From Oscillatoriales cyanobacterium (GTDB lineage Bacteria; Cyanobacteriota; Cyanobacteriia; Cyanobacteriales; Microcoleaceae), in NCBI GenBank assembly GCA_004292955.1, contig RDXX01000008.1:62001-126000 (forward strand): 64,000 nt of DNA. Direction: 5' to 3'. The translations under genes and the position numbers were made by a program. The notes below the pieces were generated by a model. It was not told where the DNA came from, made no database searches, and saw nothing but the letters and a program-made list of their open reading frames with translations. This document shows positions 7,506 through 14,240 of the stretch, piece by piece (the stretch's first letter is position 1; each line of letters starts with the position of its first letter).

Positions 7506-8741
7506 TTACTTCAATACAGTTTTAGAAGCAATGCGAGTTTTCTTGCGATCGGCTTCCGTCAATTCTGCACCAGACTGCAAACGAGTAGCAGAGGTTTGCA
7601 GCACAGTTGCGGCACTTTTATCGCCCATTTGCAGAGCAGTTTTAGCAGCCGTTTGTAGCATCGTGGCCGCACCAGCGCGATCGCCCTGTTGTAACCTAGT
7701 TTCTGCGAGTTGAGTTTGGCGGTACTTAGCCAAAGCTAAAATGTGCTGCTGCACCATCGGGTTAAGTGCAGGCTGATAAACTTTTAGGACATTAGCCGAA
7801 ACTGCAACAGGATCGGAAAGCAAACCTTCACCGACTGTCGGATCGTCATAGCGAATTTGTAATTGCCCGATCGCCTGCGTACCTTCCGGCAACTGTCCAA
7901 TATAAATATTAGCCAAAACTACTCGCTCTACATCCTTCATTAAATCTCCCAAACGCACCATAAAGCGATCGCCATCCTGCTGCACCGGTAATTCGATCGT
8001 ATCCGGGGCAACTTGCGCGATCGGTTTGAGTTCGGCTAACCGCACTTTTGGCATCAGCGAAAATAGCAAATAAGCATTAGTCAAACCTACACCTTGGATG
8101 CGAGTAAACAACTTGCCAAACTCATCAACCGCATCTTCCGGCCGCTGAATATGAGCCAGAGCACCGCCGCCAGCATCAGCAATCTTTTCCAAAATATCCT
8201 GGTTCCAGTTATCCCCAAATCCCAGAGAATTCAAAGTCATGTTGTACTCAGCGGCCAGTTTCGCCAACTTCAAACAGCGGTTATTGTCGCCGTGTTCGTT
8301 TTCGCCGTCAGTCAGCAGAAACGCCTGAGATATTGCTTCTTTTTTGCCTTTCCCCAACTCTTCAATACCTAACTTAATCCCTTCATCAATTGCCGTGCCG
8401 CCAGCGGGGCGCAATTGCTCGATTTGCCGTTTAATGCTGGCGGGATCTCCCACAACTTGATTGGGGACGAGAACTTTGGCTTTGTGATCGAAAGCCACCG
8501 CACAAAAGCGATCCCCAGGTTTTAACCTGTCCAGCAACCGTCCGGCGGCTTGTTTGACGGTTTCCAAGGGGCGCCCGCCCATCGAGCCGCTGTGATCGAG
8601 AATCAGGCACAGGTTTAAAGGTACGCTGGAGTCGATCGCGCTTGCCGTCGCCGACACTGAAACGGCTAGCTGGCGCTGGGTTGATGGCGCAGCAGCATCA
8701 AGGTTGGGGTCGTTCAAGACCGGGAGCAAACTAACTTTCAT
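7506..8741 (-). CDS. von Willebrand factor A domain protein
   Basis: The protein has 411 residues. A vWA domain occupies about residues 41-215, with the MIDAS metal site LDHSGSMGG (D49xSxS), a Thr in GGTAID and TDGENEHGD (Asp near 145) complete. The C-terminal 200 residues form a beta-rich region plus a helical end (LALAKYRQTQLAETRLQQGDRAGAATMLQTAA) typical of cyanobacterial vWA proteins. MIDAS domains bind Mg2+ and protein ligands. In bacteria such proteins often pair with MoxR ATPases, but the moxR gene here is 49 kb away. There is no signal peptide, so it is presumably cytoplasmic. Confidence 0.85.
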   Translation of the reverse strand: MKVSLLPVLNDPNLDAAAPSTQRQLAVSVSATASAIDSSVPLNLCLILDHSGSMGGRPLETVKQAAGRLLDRLKPGDRFCAVAFDHKAKVLVPNQVVGDPASIKRQIEQLRPAGGTAIDEGIKLGIEELGKGKKEAISQAFLLTDGENEHGDNNRCLKLAKLAAEYNMTLNSLGFGDNWNQDILEKIADAGGGALAHIQRPEDAVDEFGKLFTRIQGVGLTNAYLLFSLMPKVRLAELKPIAQVAPDTIELPVQQDGDRFMVRLGDLMKDVERVVLANIYIGQLPEGTQAIGQLQIRYDDPTVGEGLLSDPVAVSANVLKVYQPALNPMVQQHILALAKYRQTQLAETRLQQGDRAGAATMLQTAAKTALQMGDKSAATVLQTSATRLQSGAELTEADRKKTRIASKTVLK

Positions 8742-8765
8742 GCGGGATACCTAAAGATTGCGTTA

Positions 8766-8978
8766 CTATTTCTTTAAGAATAACTCCATGAGTTCAGGCA
8801 ACATTTCGGTTGTCAACAACCCCATTCTTTTGAGGAAAGGCACATACTCTGCCCTCCTTTCTTCGTCCCACCAAGCTGAGTACAGATACTTGTGCTGAGC
8901 CCTTCGACTTAGCTCAAGCGAGCCGTAGCCGAAGTATGGTGGGTGTCCCCAGGCAAAAACAAACATGAACACACCCAT
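8766..8978 (-). CDS. Small uncertain ORF, possibly a gene remnant joined to a repeat
   Basis: The frame has 70 codons and overlaps the clpR start by 14 bp on the opposite strand. Its N-terminal part is encoded by a repeat-like segment (8898-8945, containing CTTCGACTTAGCTCAAGC). The last 40 residues (from about YLYSAWWDEERRAEY to the LMELFLKK end) have a plausible amphipathic helical composition. I do not recognise the family. It could be the 3' remnant of a gene truncated by the repeat, or a chance frame. Confidence 0.3.
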   Translation of the reverse strand: MGVFMFVFAWGHPPYFGYGSLELSRRAQHKYLYSAWWDEERRAEYVPFLKRMGLLTTEMLPELMELFLKK

Positions 8979-9624
8979 TAAAGCCGTGCAATCGCAATAC
9001 TACGGAGAGGGCAACTCTCGAACTCCCCCTCCCGATTTACCTTCCCTGTTGCTGAAGGAGCGGATCGTTTATCTGGGTATGCCTCTGGTGCCTGCGGTAA
9101 CAGAACTGATTATCGCTGAACTGCTGTTCTTGCAGTACGAAGACCCGGATAAGCCGATCAAAATCTATATCAACTCGACCGGCACTTCTGGTTACAGTGG
9201 CGAACCCGTCGGCTTTGAAACCGAAGCCTTCGCTATCTGCGACACGATCAGGTACATTAAGCCGCCCGTGCAGACTATTTGTCTCGGTTCGGCAATGGGC
9301 ATGGCTGCGATGCTGTTAGCGGCTGGTACAAAGGGCTTTCGGGCGAGTTTGCCCCACGCTTCGATTGTATTGCACCAACCCAAGGCTTACACGCGAGGTC
9401 AAGCCAGCGACATTCAAATTCGGGCGAAGGAAGTGCTGGCAAATAAGGCGACGATGCTCGATATTTTTGCAAGCTGTACTGGCCAACCGATCGACAAAAT
9501 TACTAAAGATATGGATCGGTTGCTGTACCTGACGCCCTATGAAGCGAAAGAATACGGTTTGATCGATCGCGTTCTTGAAAGTTCGGAAGAATTGCCGAAA
9601 GCCCTTTCTGCGGCCGTCGTATAA
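8965..9624 (+). CDS. clpR: ClpR, ClpP-like subunit lacking the catalytic serine
   Basis: The 219-residue protein is a ClpP-fold subunit of the Clp protease core. At the position of the active-site serine (ClpP motif GxAASMGA) it has GSAMGMAAMLLAAG, so the nucleophile is replaced by glycine. The histidine (SIVLHQP) and the aspartate ([21 protein letters not shown]) are retained. An insertion TGTSGYSGEPVGFETEAF replaces the usual short SPGG loop. Such inactive ClpR subunits form mixed rings with ClpP3 in cyanobacteria. The clpP3 gene follows 215 bp downstream on the same strand, matching the known clpR-clpP3 order. Confidence 0.88.
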   Translation: MNTPIKAVQSQYYGEGNSRTPPPDLPSLLLKERIVYLGMPLVPAVTELIIAELLFLQYEDPDKPIKIYINSTGTSGYSGEPVGFETEAFAICDTIRYIKPPVQTICLGSAMGMAAMLLAAGTKGFRASLPHASIVLHQPKAYTRGQASDIQIRAKEVLANKATMLDIFASCTGQPIDKITKDMDRLLYLTPYEAKEYGLIDRVLESSEELPKALSAAVV

Positions 9625-9839
9625 CTGGGAATGGGGAATGGGGAATGGGGAATGGGGAATGGGGAATGTGGCATGAGTAAAAATTAAGGGTTAATGGCTA
9701 GTAGTTTCTACCCTGAATTAGTTATTCAATAGTTTTTTTATGACTAACAATTCCCAATTACCGATTCCCAATTACCGATTCCCAATTCCCAATTCCCAAT
9801 TCCCAATTACCAATTACCAACTAAACGGAGTTCCGAATT
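9625..9839. repeat. Intergenic short tandem repeats between clpR and clpP3
   Basis: Copies of GGGGAAT at about 9629-9667 and, after a short unique stretch, the complementary type ATTCCCA/ATTACCG at about 9747-9823. The two runs are roughly inverted relative to each other and could pair in a transcript covering both genes. Confidence 0.6.
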
Positions 9840-10433
9840 ATGCCTATAGGTGTGCCAAAAGTTCCCTACAAAATGCCGGGTGGTTATGATACTCAGTGGA
9901 TTAATATCTACGATCGCCTTTACCGGGAACGGATTATTTTCTTGGGCAAGGACATTGACGATGAAATTGCCAATCAAATCATCGCGGTGATGCTGTATCT
10001 CGATTCGGAAGATTCGGGCAAAGATATTATTTTGTACATCAATTCCCCCGGGGGGATGGTGTCGGCAGGCATGGCTATTTTTGATACCATGCAGCACATT
10101 AAATCTGACGTGGTGACGATTTGTGTGGGCTTGGCTGCTTCGATGGGTTCTTTCCTGCTGGCTGCGGGTACGAAGGGCAAACGGTTGGCTTTGCCTCACT
10201 CGCGGATCATGATTCACCAGCCTTCTGGGGGGACGCGGGGACAAGCAACGGATATTCAGATTGAGGCGAAGGAGATTCTGCGCTTGCGCCACCAACTCAA
10301 CGGTATCTATGCTAAAAATACCGGAAAGCCGATCGAGAAAATCGAGAAAGACATGGATCGCGACTATTTCATGTCCGCCGAGGAAGCCAAGGAATACGGC
10401 TTGATCGACAAAGTGGTAGAAGATCGTCCTTGA
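9840..10433 (+). CDS. clpP3: ATP-dependent Clp protease proteolytic subunit ClpP3
   Basis: This 197-residue serine peptidase of family S14 has the complete triad: Ser in [14 protein letters not shown] (about residue 101), His in [11 protein letters not shown] (about 126) and Asp in [22 protein letters not shown] (about 177). It forms the proteolytic chamber fed by a ClpC or ClpX unfoldase and degrades unfolded proteins in the cytoplasm. The SPGG substrate loop ([11 protein letters not shown]) is normal, in contrast to ClpR upstream. Its TGA stop codon is the first TGA of a TGACAGT heptamer run that begins exactly there. Confidence 0.9.
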   Translation: MPIGVPKVPYKMPGGYDTQWINIYDRLYRERIIFLGKDIDDEIANQIIAVMLYLDSEDSGKDIILYINSPGGMVSAGMAIFDTMQHIKSDVVTICVGLAASMGSFLLAAGTKGKRLALPHSRIMIHQPSGGTRGQATDIQIEAKEILRLRHQLNGIYAKNTGKPIEKIEKDMDRDYFMSAEEAKEYGLIDKVVEDRP

Positions 10434-10462
10434 CAGTTGACAGTTGACAGTTGACAGTTGAC
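10431..10462 (+). repeat. TGACAGT heptamer tandem repeat
   Basis: Four to five tandem copies of TGACAGT start at the clpP3 stop codon. Similar runs occur at 18521-18552, 43270-43300 and 56150-56182, always immediately next to gene ends. Confidence 0.8.
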
Positions 10463-10678
10463 CTGCAAGTCCGAGGATTTGAGTAATGAATAGTCTTGTT
10501 TTAATTTCTCCCGCTTAAGGGAGAGGCTTTAAACCAATTCTTTCTGGTAAGTGGTTTTGATAGTGTAGTAGTGCGGGCAACCCTCGCACTACCATAGTTC
10601 GCGGTAAATTTTGGCAGAATCTTTACATTTAAGGATTCTGCCATATTTAATGGTATTAGAAAACTTGATTCATGCTAA
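10463..10678. other. Gap upstream of the J-domain gene
   Basis: No gene is seen. A segment around 10480-10560 (stretches such as TTTCTCCCGCTTAAGGGAGAGGC) has a near copy at about 56205-56290, marking an interspersed repeat that follows a heptamer run in both places. Confidence 0.5.
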
Positions 10679-11305
10679 ATGGATATTGCAGATTATTACC
10701 GACAGTTAGGGCTAAGATCTGGTGCGAGTTTATCGCAAGTTAAGGCCTCTTATCGAAAGTTAGCCAGACAGTATCACCCGGATGTGAATCCGGGAAACGA
10801 ACAGGCTAAGAATAAGTTTATTGCTATTACTGAGGCTTATAAGTTCCTGGTGAATATTGCACCCGCCGATGTTGCGGAATCGAAAGTTGCCAATTCAACT
10901 GTACCGCCGACTCCGACAGCGCCAGCGGAGGCGGTGAAAGCTCAACCGCAAGCAGTTAAGGTGACTCGGAAACAGCAACCCACTGAAGATAAGCAGGATC
11001 TGTCGGCGGCGGAAGACAAGTTAAAAAAAGATGCTTATTTTGAACTGCAACAGTTGCTGAAATATCAGAGGTTCCCGCGGGCGATCGCCCTAATTGAGGG
11101 TTTGGCCCAGCGGATGCCCGAAGATCGGGAGGTGCGACAGTGGCAGGCGATCGCCTATCAGCGGTGGGGACGGTATTTGATCGGAGAAAAGCAGGTTGAC
11201 AAAGCGAGAATTTATTTGAAAAAGGCGGTGAAAACTGACCCTCACAATCGGGCTTTGTGGGCGGAAGTTGAGCGGGATTTTCGCCGGTTGGAAGAGATTT
11301 ATTGA
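10679..11305 (+). CDS. J-domain protein with C-terminal TPR-like helices
   Basis: 208 residues. The N-terminal J domain (residues 3-63) carries the HPD motif at about 33-35 ([11 protein letters not shown]), which stimulates DnaK ATPase. A Pro/Ala-rich linker follows (about 75-105), then a C-terminal helical part with two TPR-like units ([33 protein letters not shown] and [20 protein letters not shown]). There is no zinc-finger or CTD region, so it is a type III J protein that probably recruits DnaK to a specific client. It stands alone and ends right before a long octamer repeat. Confidence 0.85.
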   Translation: MDIADYYRQLGLRSGASLSQVKASYRKLARQYHPDVNPGNEQAKNKFIAITEAYKFLVNIAPADVAESKVANSTVPPTPTAPAEAVKAQPQAVKVTRKQQPTEDKQDLSAAEDKLKKDAYFELQQLLKYQRFPRAIALIEGLAQRMPEDREVRQWQAIAYQRWGRYLIGEKQVDKARIYLKKAVKTDPHNRALWAEVERDFRRLEEIY

Positions 11306-11308
11306 TTG

Positions 11309-11508
11309 GGGAATTGGGCATTGAGAATTGGGAATTGGGAATTGGGAATTGGGAATTGGGAATTGGGAATTGGGAATTGGGAATTGGGAATTGGGAATTG
11401 GGAATTGGGAATTGGGCATTGAGAATTGGGAATTGGGAATTGGGAATTGGGAATTGGGAATTGGGAATTGGGCATTGGGAATTGGGCATTGGGAATTGGG
11501 CATTGGTT
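11309..11508 (+). repeat. GAATTGGG octamer tandem repeat, about 200 bp
   Basis: About 24 copies of an 8-bp unit (GAATTGGG, with occasional GCATTGGG or GCATTGAG variants) start 4 bp after the J-domain gene. Because neither strand of the unit makes a stop codon, every frame is open across it, producing several meaningless ORFs on both strands. A shorter cousin lies at 9747-9823. Confidence 0.95.
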
Positions 11509-11675
11509 CTGTGCAGGTAATCGAAAGACTATACTGTGTTGTATCAACTTGTAGGGTGCGTCACTATGAAATGTTCGATGAAATTTGCAGATTGTAGATG
11601 GGGCGCACCTTACTATTTTTTACGCTCGGCAATTCCGATCTGGTATCATAGAATTATTGAGTTGAGAAACCAGAG
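11509..11675. other. Short gap before the small membrane protein gene
   Basis: No gene is seen. A short segment near 11550-11610 (GTAGGGTGCGTCACTATG and GGGGCGCACCTTAC) forms an imperfect inverted repeat of the kind common in these gaps. Confidence 0.4.
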
Positions 11676-11915
11676 ATGATTGACACACCATCCACCGAAC
11701 CAACACTGACAGATGTAATCGAAAAATTAGACAGCCTATCAACCCGTGTTGACCACCTATCAACTCGTGTTGACAACCTAGCGACTGATGTCGAGAAGTT
11801 CAACGATCGATTTTCCAACTACCAGCAAGCGACTCAATGGGTTGTGCAGCTTGCTTTTACTCTGATTGCTAGTGCCACGATCACGGTGATTGTTACTTCG
11901 GTTCTGCGTCGGTAA
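11676..11915 (+). CDS. Small coiled-coil protein with C-terminal membrane anchor
   Basis: 79 residues. Residues 12-50 form a heptad-like coiled coil with the repeat LSTRVDHLSTRVDNLATDV. Residues about 54-76 form one hydrophobic transmembrane helix (WVVQLAFTLIASATITVIVTSV) followed by LRR. Proteins of this plan are frequent in cyanobacteria and are usually annotated as hypothetical. It resembles tail-anchored or Bdr-like small proteins, but no function can be assigned. Its last 23 bp overlap the end of the convergent kinase gene. Confidence 0.6.
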   Translation: MIDTPSTEPTLTDVIEKLDSLSTRVDHLSTRVDNLATDVEKFNDRFSNYQQATQWVVQLAFTLIASATITVIVTSVLRR

Positions 11916-12831
11916 TCAAAAGGTTAATATTTTTGAGTTTTTCTAAAATAACTTGGGTATTTTCAGGTCGGTTTTCGGGTAGCGGTTCCATCAATTGGTC
12001 GATCAAGCTTACGAACAACTCGTCAACGCCTACAGCTTGATTTCTCCAATTTATTTTACCAGTTTTTACATTGACGGGAAAGTCGATCGGCTGCAAACCC
12101 GTTAATAAATGTACAAAAGTACGGCCCAAAGCGAAAAAGTCCGTTAGCGAAGCCCTCGAAGAGGATCGCACTTCAGCTTTACCTGCAATTTGTTCGGGCG
12201 CAGAGTATCCAGCAGAACCTACAGGCGTTGTATCAATCCCTGCTTCTGTTGCAGCCCCAAAGTCAATTAATCTCAATTTCCCATCGGCTGCAAGCATCAA
12301 GTTGGATGGCTTAATATCCCGATGCACTAAATGATATTTGTGAATTGCCTCCAAAATATAGAGCATTTGTTGCAGCCAATCAACAGCTAATGTTTGAGAA
12401 ATGTACTGATGTTTAGTTAGAAATTCTGCCAAGTTTTCGCCAATAATTTTTTCCATCACCAAACAAGACAATTGCTGCGAGTTATGGGGGAATTTAAGCT
12501 GGAAATAACCGTCTGGTTCGACTTGGGGAACTCTTCCCTTTCCCGCTAGCCAAATTAATGCCCGCGCTTCTTGTTGAAACAAACGAAGTAAATCGGGATT
12601 GTGTGTATGTTTCAAGACTTTTAACACCTTGAGTGTTCCCCATTCATTGTCCCCGGTTCCCCAATCTTGGACTTCAAAGATGTCTGTGGGGCGTGCGGGA
12701 TTGGGCGATCGCACTGGCTTGATGATACGATAGCGATCGGCAATTAGTAAAGCCGTGCCACAAGCCTGACAATTTTGAGTAGCAGCAGTATTTTCCCGTT
12801 GTTCGCATTGAGGATTGATACAGTAACTCAT
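11893..12831 (-). CDS. Zinc-ribbon serine/threonine protein kinase
   Basis: 312 residues. The N-terminus has four cysteines (C4, C9, C21, C24) forming a small zinc-ribbon-like module. A Hanks-type kinase domain follows (about 33-300), with HRDIKPSNLMLAADGKLRLIDFGAATE holding the catalytic loop Asp and the DFG Asp, and SAGYSAPEQIAGKAE as the activation/P+1 region. The glycine-rich loop is poorly conserved (IIKPVRSPNPARPTD). A 27-bp interspersed repeat at 12143-12169 inserts RSSSRASLT-type residues between GKAEV and DFFALGRTF, just after the APE motif. No transmembrane segment is seen, so the kinase is soluble. Substrate unknown. Confidence 0.85.
   Translation of the reverse strand: MSYCINPQCEQRENTAATQNCQACGTALLIADRYRIIKPVRSPNPARPTDIFEVQDWGTGDNEWGTLKVLKVLKHTHNPDLLRLFQQEARALIWLAGKGRVPQVEPDGYFQLKFPHNSQQLSCLVMEKIIGENLAEFLTKHQYISQTLAVDWLQQMLYILEAIHKYHLVHRDIKPSNLMLAADGKLRLIDFGAATEAGIDTTPVGSAGYSAPEQIAGKAEVRSSSRASLTDFFALGRTFVHLLTGLQPIDFPVNVKTGKINWRNQAVGVDELFVSLIDQLMEPLPENRPENTQVILEKLKNINLLITDAEPK
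12143..12169. repeat. 27-bp intragenic repeat, copy 1 (in the kinase gene)
   Basis: The 27-bp sequence starting GTTAGCGAAGCCCTC and ending GAGGATCGC is present here and, identically, at 35689-35715 and (inverted) at 40649-40675. All three copies lie inside protein-coding genes and keep the frame. Confidence 0.85.
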
Positions 12832-12965
12832 CTGTCTTGATGCGTCCTGGACTGACGGATTTAACGGATTGATTCAATTATTAGCGCGAAACCCAGTAGT
12901 TCTGACCTTACTACTGGGTTTCTATTACCGGCCATTTTACACGCTACCACATTTAAGTCAAGGAT
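12832..12965. other. Gap with a short AAACCCAGTAG hairpin
   Basis: Contains the inverted repeat AAACCCAGTAG ... CTACTGGGTTT at about 12889-12922, possibly a terminator or a member of the AAACCSGGTTT hairpin family. No gene is seen. Confidence 0.5.
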
Positions 12966-12969
12966 TTAA

Positions 12970-13060
12970 GATTAATATCATCGCGCTCTACCGATTGAGC
13001 TACTCCCCAGTGTTTGGTTGGGGAGGCTGGAATTGAACCAGCAACCTCGATGACCTGATT
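12970..13060 (-). tRNA. tRNA-like element 2 with permuted order (3' half before 5' half)
   Basis: On the minus strand the order is: anticodon-stem 3' strand CATCG (13052-13048), variable AGGTT, T arm GCTGG TTCAATT CCAGC (13042-13026), acceptor CTCCCCA (13025-13019), discriminator A, encoded CCA (13017-13015), a 5-nt linker, then acceptor 5' strand TGGGGAG (13009-13003), TA, D arm GCTC..GAGC with GG in the loop, and anticodon-stem 5' strand CGATG (12983-12979). All four stems pair perfectly when the 3' half is placed after the 5' half. U8, U33, G18G19, G53-C61 and UUC of the T loop are present. The termini would lie in the anticodon loop, so the anticodon cannot be read. This is a circularly permuted tRNA layout, not an ordinary tRNA gene. 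Confidence 0.75.
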
Positions 13061-13098
13061 GTTCCTGACATTCGTTTTGGCGATCGGCGGTGAATGCT

Positions 13099-13250
13099 GA
13101 GTTTAGAGTAATAACTTGCTATTGAATTTGTACGCAACGCTGCCTCTGCCAATTTGGGCTACCCCTCATTATTAGGTTGAAGGGACAGGAGTCGAACCTG
13201 TACTGTCACAGTTGTACGGTTTAAGTTGAAGTTTGAGATTGAACTTGTAC
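13099..13250 (-). repeat. Diverged leader repeats flanking the permuted tRNA-like elements
   Basis: Minus-strand segments at 13250-13217 and 13133-13099 align as GTACAA.TTCAAT..CAA, then ACT and TAAAC at the same spacing. A third partial copy follows element 2 at about 12975-12950 (AATCTTAAATCCTTGACTTAAA). Each permuted unit is thus preceded by the same kind of leader, as if the array arose by duplication of leader plus 3' half plus 5' half. Confidence 0.5.
13130..13222 (-). tRNA. tRNA-like element 1 with permuted order
   Basis: Minus strand: T arm ACAGG TTCGACT CCTGT (13201-13185), acceptor CCCTTCA (13184-13178), A then CC, a TAATAA-like linker, acceptor 5' strand TGAGGGG (13168-13162), TA, and D arm GCCC..GGC with GG in the loop (13159-13142). 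The acceptor strands pair over 7 bp with one G-T wobble. The T stem is perfect, and the D stem has three good pairs and one mismatch. The anticodon stem is weak (GTTG with CAAC, irregular spacing). CCA is incomplete (CCT). The layout is the same 3'-half-then-5'-half order as the neighbouring element, but this copy looks less well preserved. Confidence 0.6.
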
Positions 13251-13292
13251 TCTGTTTATATCTTAAACCATAACTATCAAAAAAGCAAGCTA

Positions 13293-14024
13293 TTAGCGGA
13301 AAATAAATTGAAAAATTCGCTCTCCTACTCTCTGTTCTTCAACTTCAGAATTGTTAGCTTCTTCGCGGGAAAACATCACAGCTTTCTGCAATATTTCCAC
13401 CCTTTGCAGCAACTCATTGATCCGCTGCGCTGGTAAAGCTCCAGAAAACTTGACAGTGCGCCAGTAGCCGATCGTAATATCTTCGTAATAGACATCCACT
13501 TGAGCCGGATGGTGTTCCGTAGCTTCAGCTTTAACGTGATTGCGGGGAGTTTTAAAAGTCTTGAGAGTTTGCACCGGTTCTGTTGCCCAACAGTCGGCTG
13601 AAGCATCAAAGTTCCAAGTCTCGGAAGCATCTAAAACAGGAAGTTTTTTGATAAATGCTTGCAACTCTGACAGTTGCTTTTCAATGAATAGTAAATAGCT
13701 GACTGGCACTTGGCTCAAAAGCACGTTTCCGTCTACAGTTACGTCGGCACGGGTTCTGCAATTTGTCCAGTCTTTGGTTGCGGTTACGTCGAAGAGTTTG
13801 GTCAAAACTTCTGTTGTTTTGCGGATAATCTCTTCGGCTTTGACTTCGACTTTTTTGGACTCGGGCGGCAGTTGTTCGCCTTCTTCGTCTTTGGGGCGGT
13901 ACGTGCGGGAGATTCCCGAAAGTACGGCGGGCTTCTGGAGGGATTTTTGGGCTTCTGCTAGTTCTTGGATCGATCGGCTTTTGATGCCTTTCTCGATCGC
14001 AATAATCTGATTTAATCGTGCCAT
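13293..14024 (-). CDS. Conserved-looking protein of unknown function, upstream of the permuted tRNA-like RNAs
   Basis: 243 residues, soluble, no signal peptide. The N-terminus (MARLNQIIAIEKGIKSRSIQELAEAQKSLQKPALLSG type; helical, rich in Lys) is followed by SRTYRPKDEEGEQLPPES and a domain with TATKDWTNCRTRADVTVDG and VPVSYLLFIEKQLSELQAFIKKLPVLD. The C-terminal half includes TPRNHVKAEATEHHPAQVDVYYEDITIGYW and KFSGALPAQRINELLQRVEILQKAV, a long amphipathic helix. I believe similar proteins occur in other bacteria, including actinobacteria, but I cannot name a characterised function. It is on the same strand as the two permuted tRNA-like elements, whose first leader begins about 45 bp after its stop. 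This makes an RNA-protein system plausible. Confidence 0.8.
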   Translation of the reverse strand: MARLNQIIAIEKGIKSRSIQELAEAQKSLQKPAVLSGISRTYRPKDEEGEQLPPESKKVEVKAEEIIRKTTEVLTKLFDVTATKDWTNCRTRADVTVDGNVLLSQVPVSYLLFIEKQLSELQAFIKKLPVLDASETWNFDASADCWATEPVQTLKTFKTPRNHVKAEATEHHPAQVDVYYEDITIGYWRTVKFSGALPAQRINELLQRVEILQKAVMFSREEANNSEVEEQRVGERIFQFIFR

Positions 14025-14240
14025 AGTTCTATATTATTGATGCTGAACTCACGTCGAGTATGGTTGCAGGGCGATCGTCAAACTCTTTCTCGTGTGGCTT
14101 TTAGGGCTTTGAGGACTGAAGTCCTGACTGCAAACCTTACGATTTTTAAGCTGACATCACAGACATTTGTAGTATGACATACTTCAAATAGAATGACAAC
14201 CTTTCCTTTGGAGGGGCCATGCCAAGAGTCCCCGCCCTGA
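14025..14240. other. Gap upstream of the 243-residue protein gene
   Basis: No gene is seen in 216 bp. It should contain the promoter of the minus-strand protein/tRNA-like unit. A fragment GGACTGAAGTCCTGAC near 14112-14127 is one of the dispersed short repeats of this genome. Confidence 0.4.

Noticed and set aside
9807-10295. 162-codon ORF antisense to clpP3
   Set aside because: clpP3 on the other strand is fully supported by active-site motifs, and this frame has no family features.
10956-11597. ORFs with FPIPNSQ or GIGNWEL repeats
   Set aside because: They are translations of the GAATTGGG octamer array or are antisense to the J-domain gene.
13015-13168. Reading 5' half at 13168 and 3' half at 13015 as one ordinary tRNA with a long intervening region
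   Set aside because: The acceptor would pair with a mismatch, there is no matching anticodon stem (GCGTT against CATCG) and both outer halves would be orphans. The permuted pairing explains all four stems of one unit.
12965-13255. Permuted two-piece tmRNA
   Set aside because: The characteristic GGGGCTG start, the T-arm consensus and a tag-peptide reading frame are missing, and filamentous cyanobacteria usually have a one-piece ssrA.
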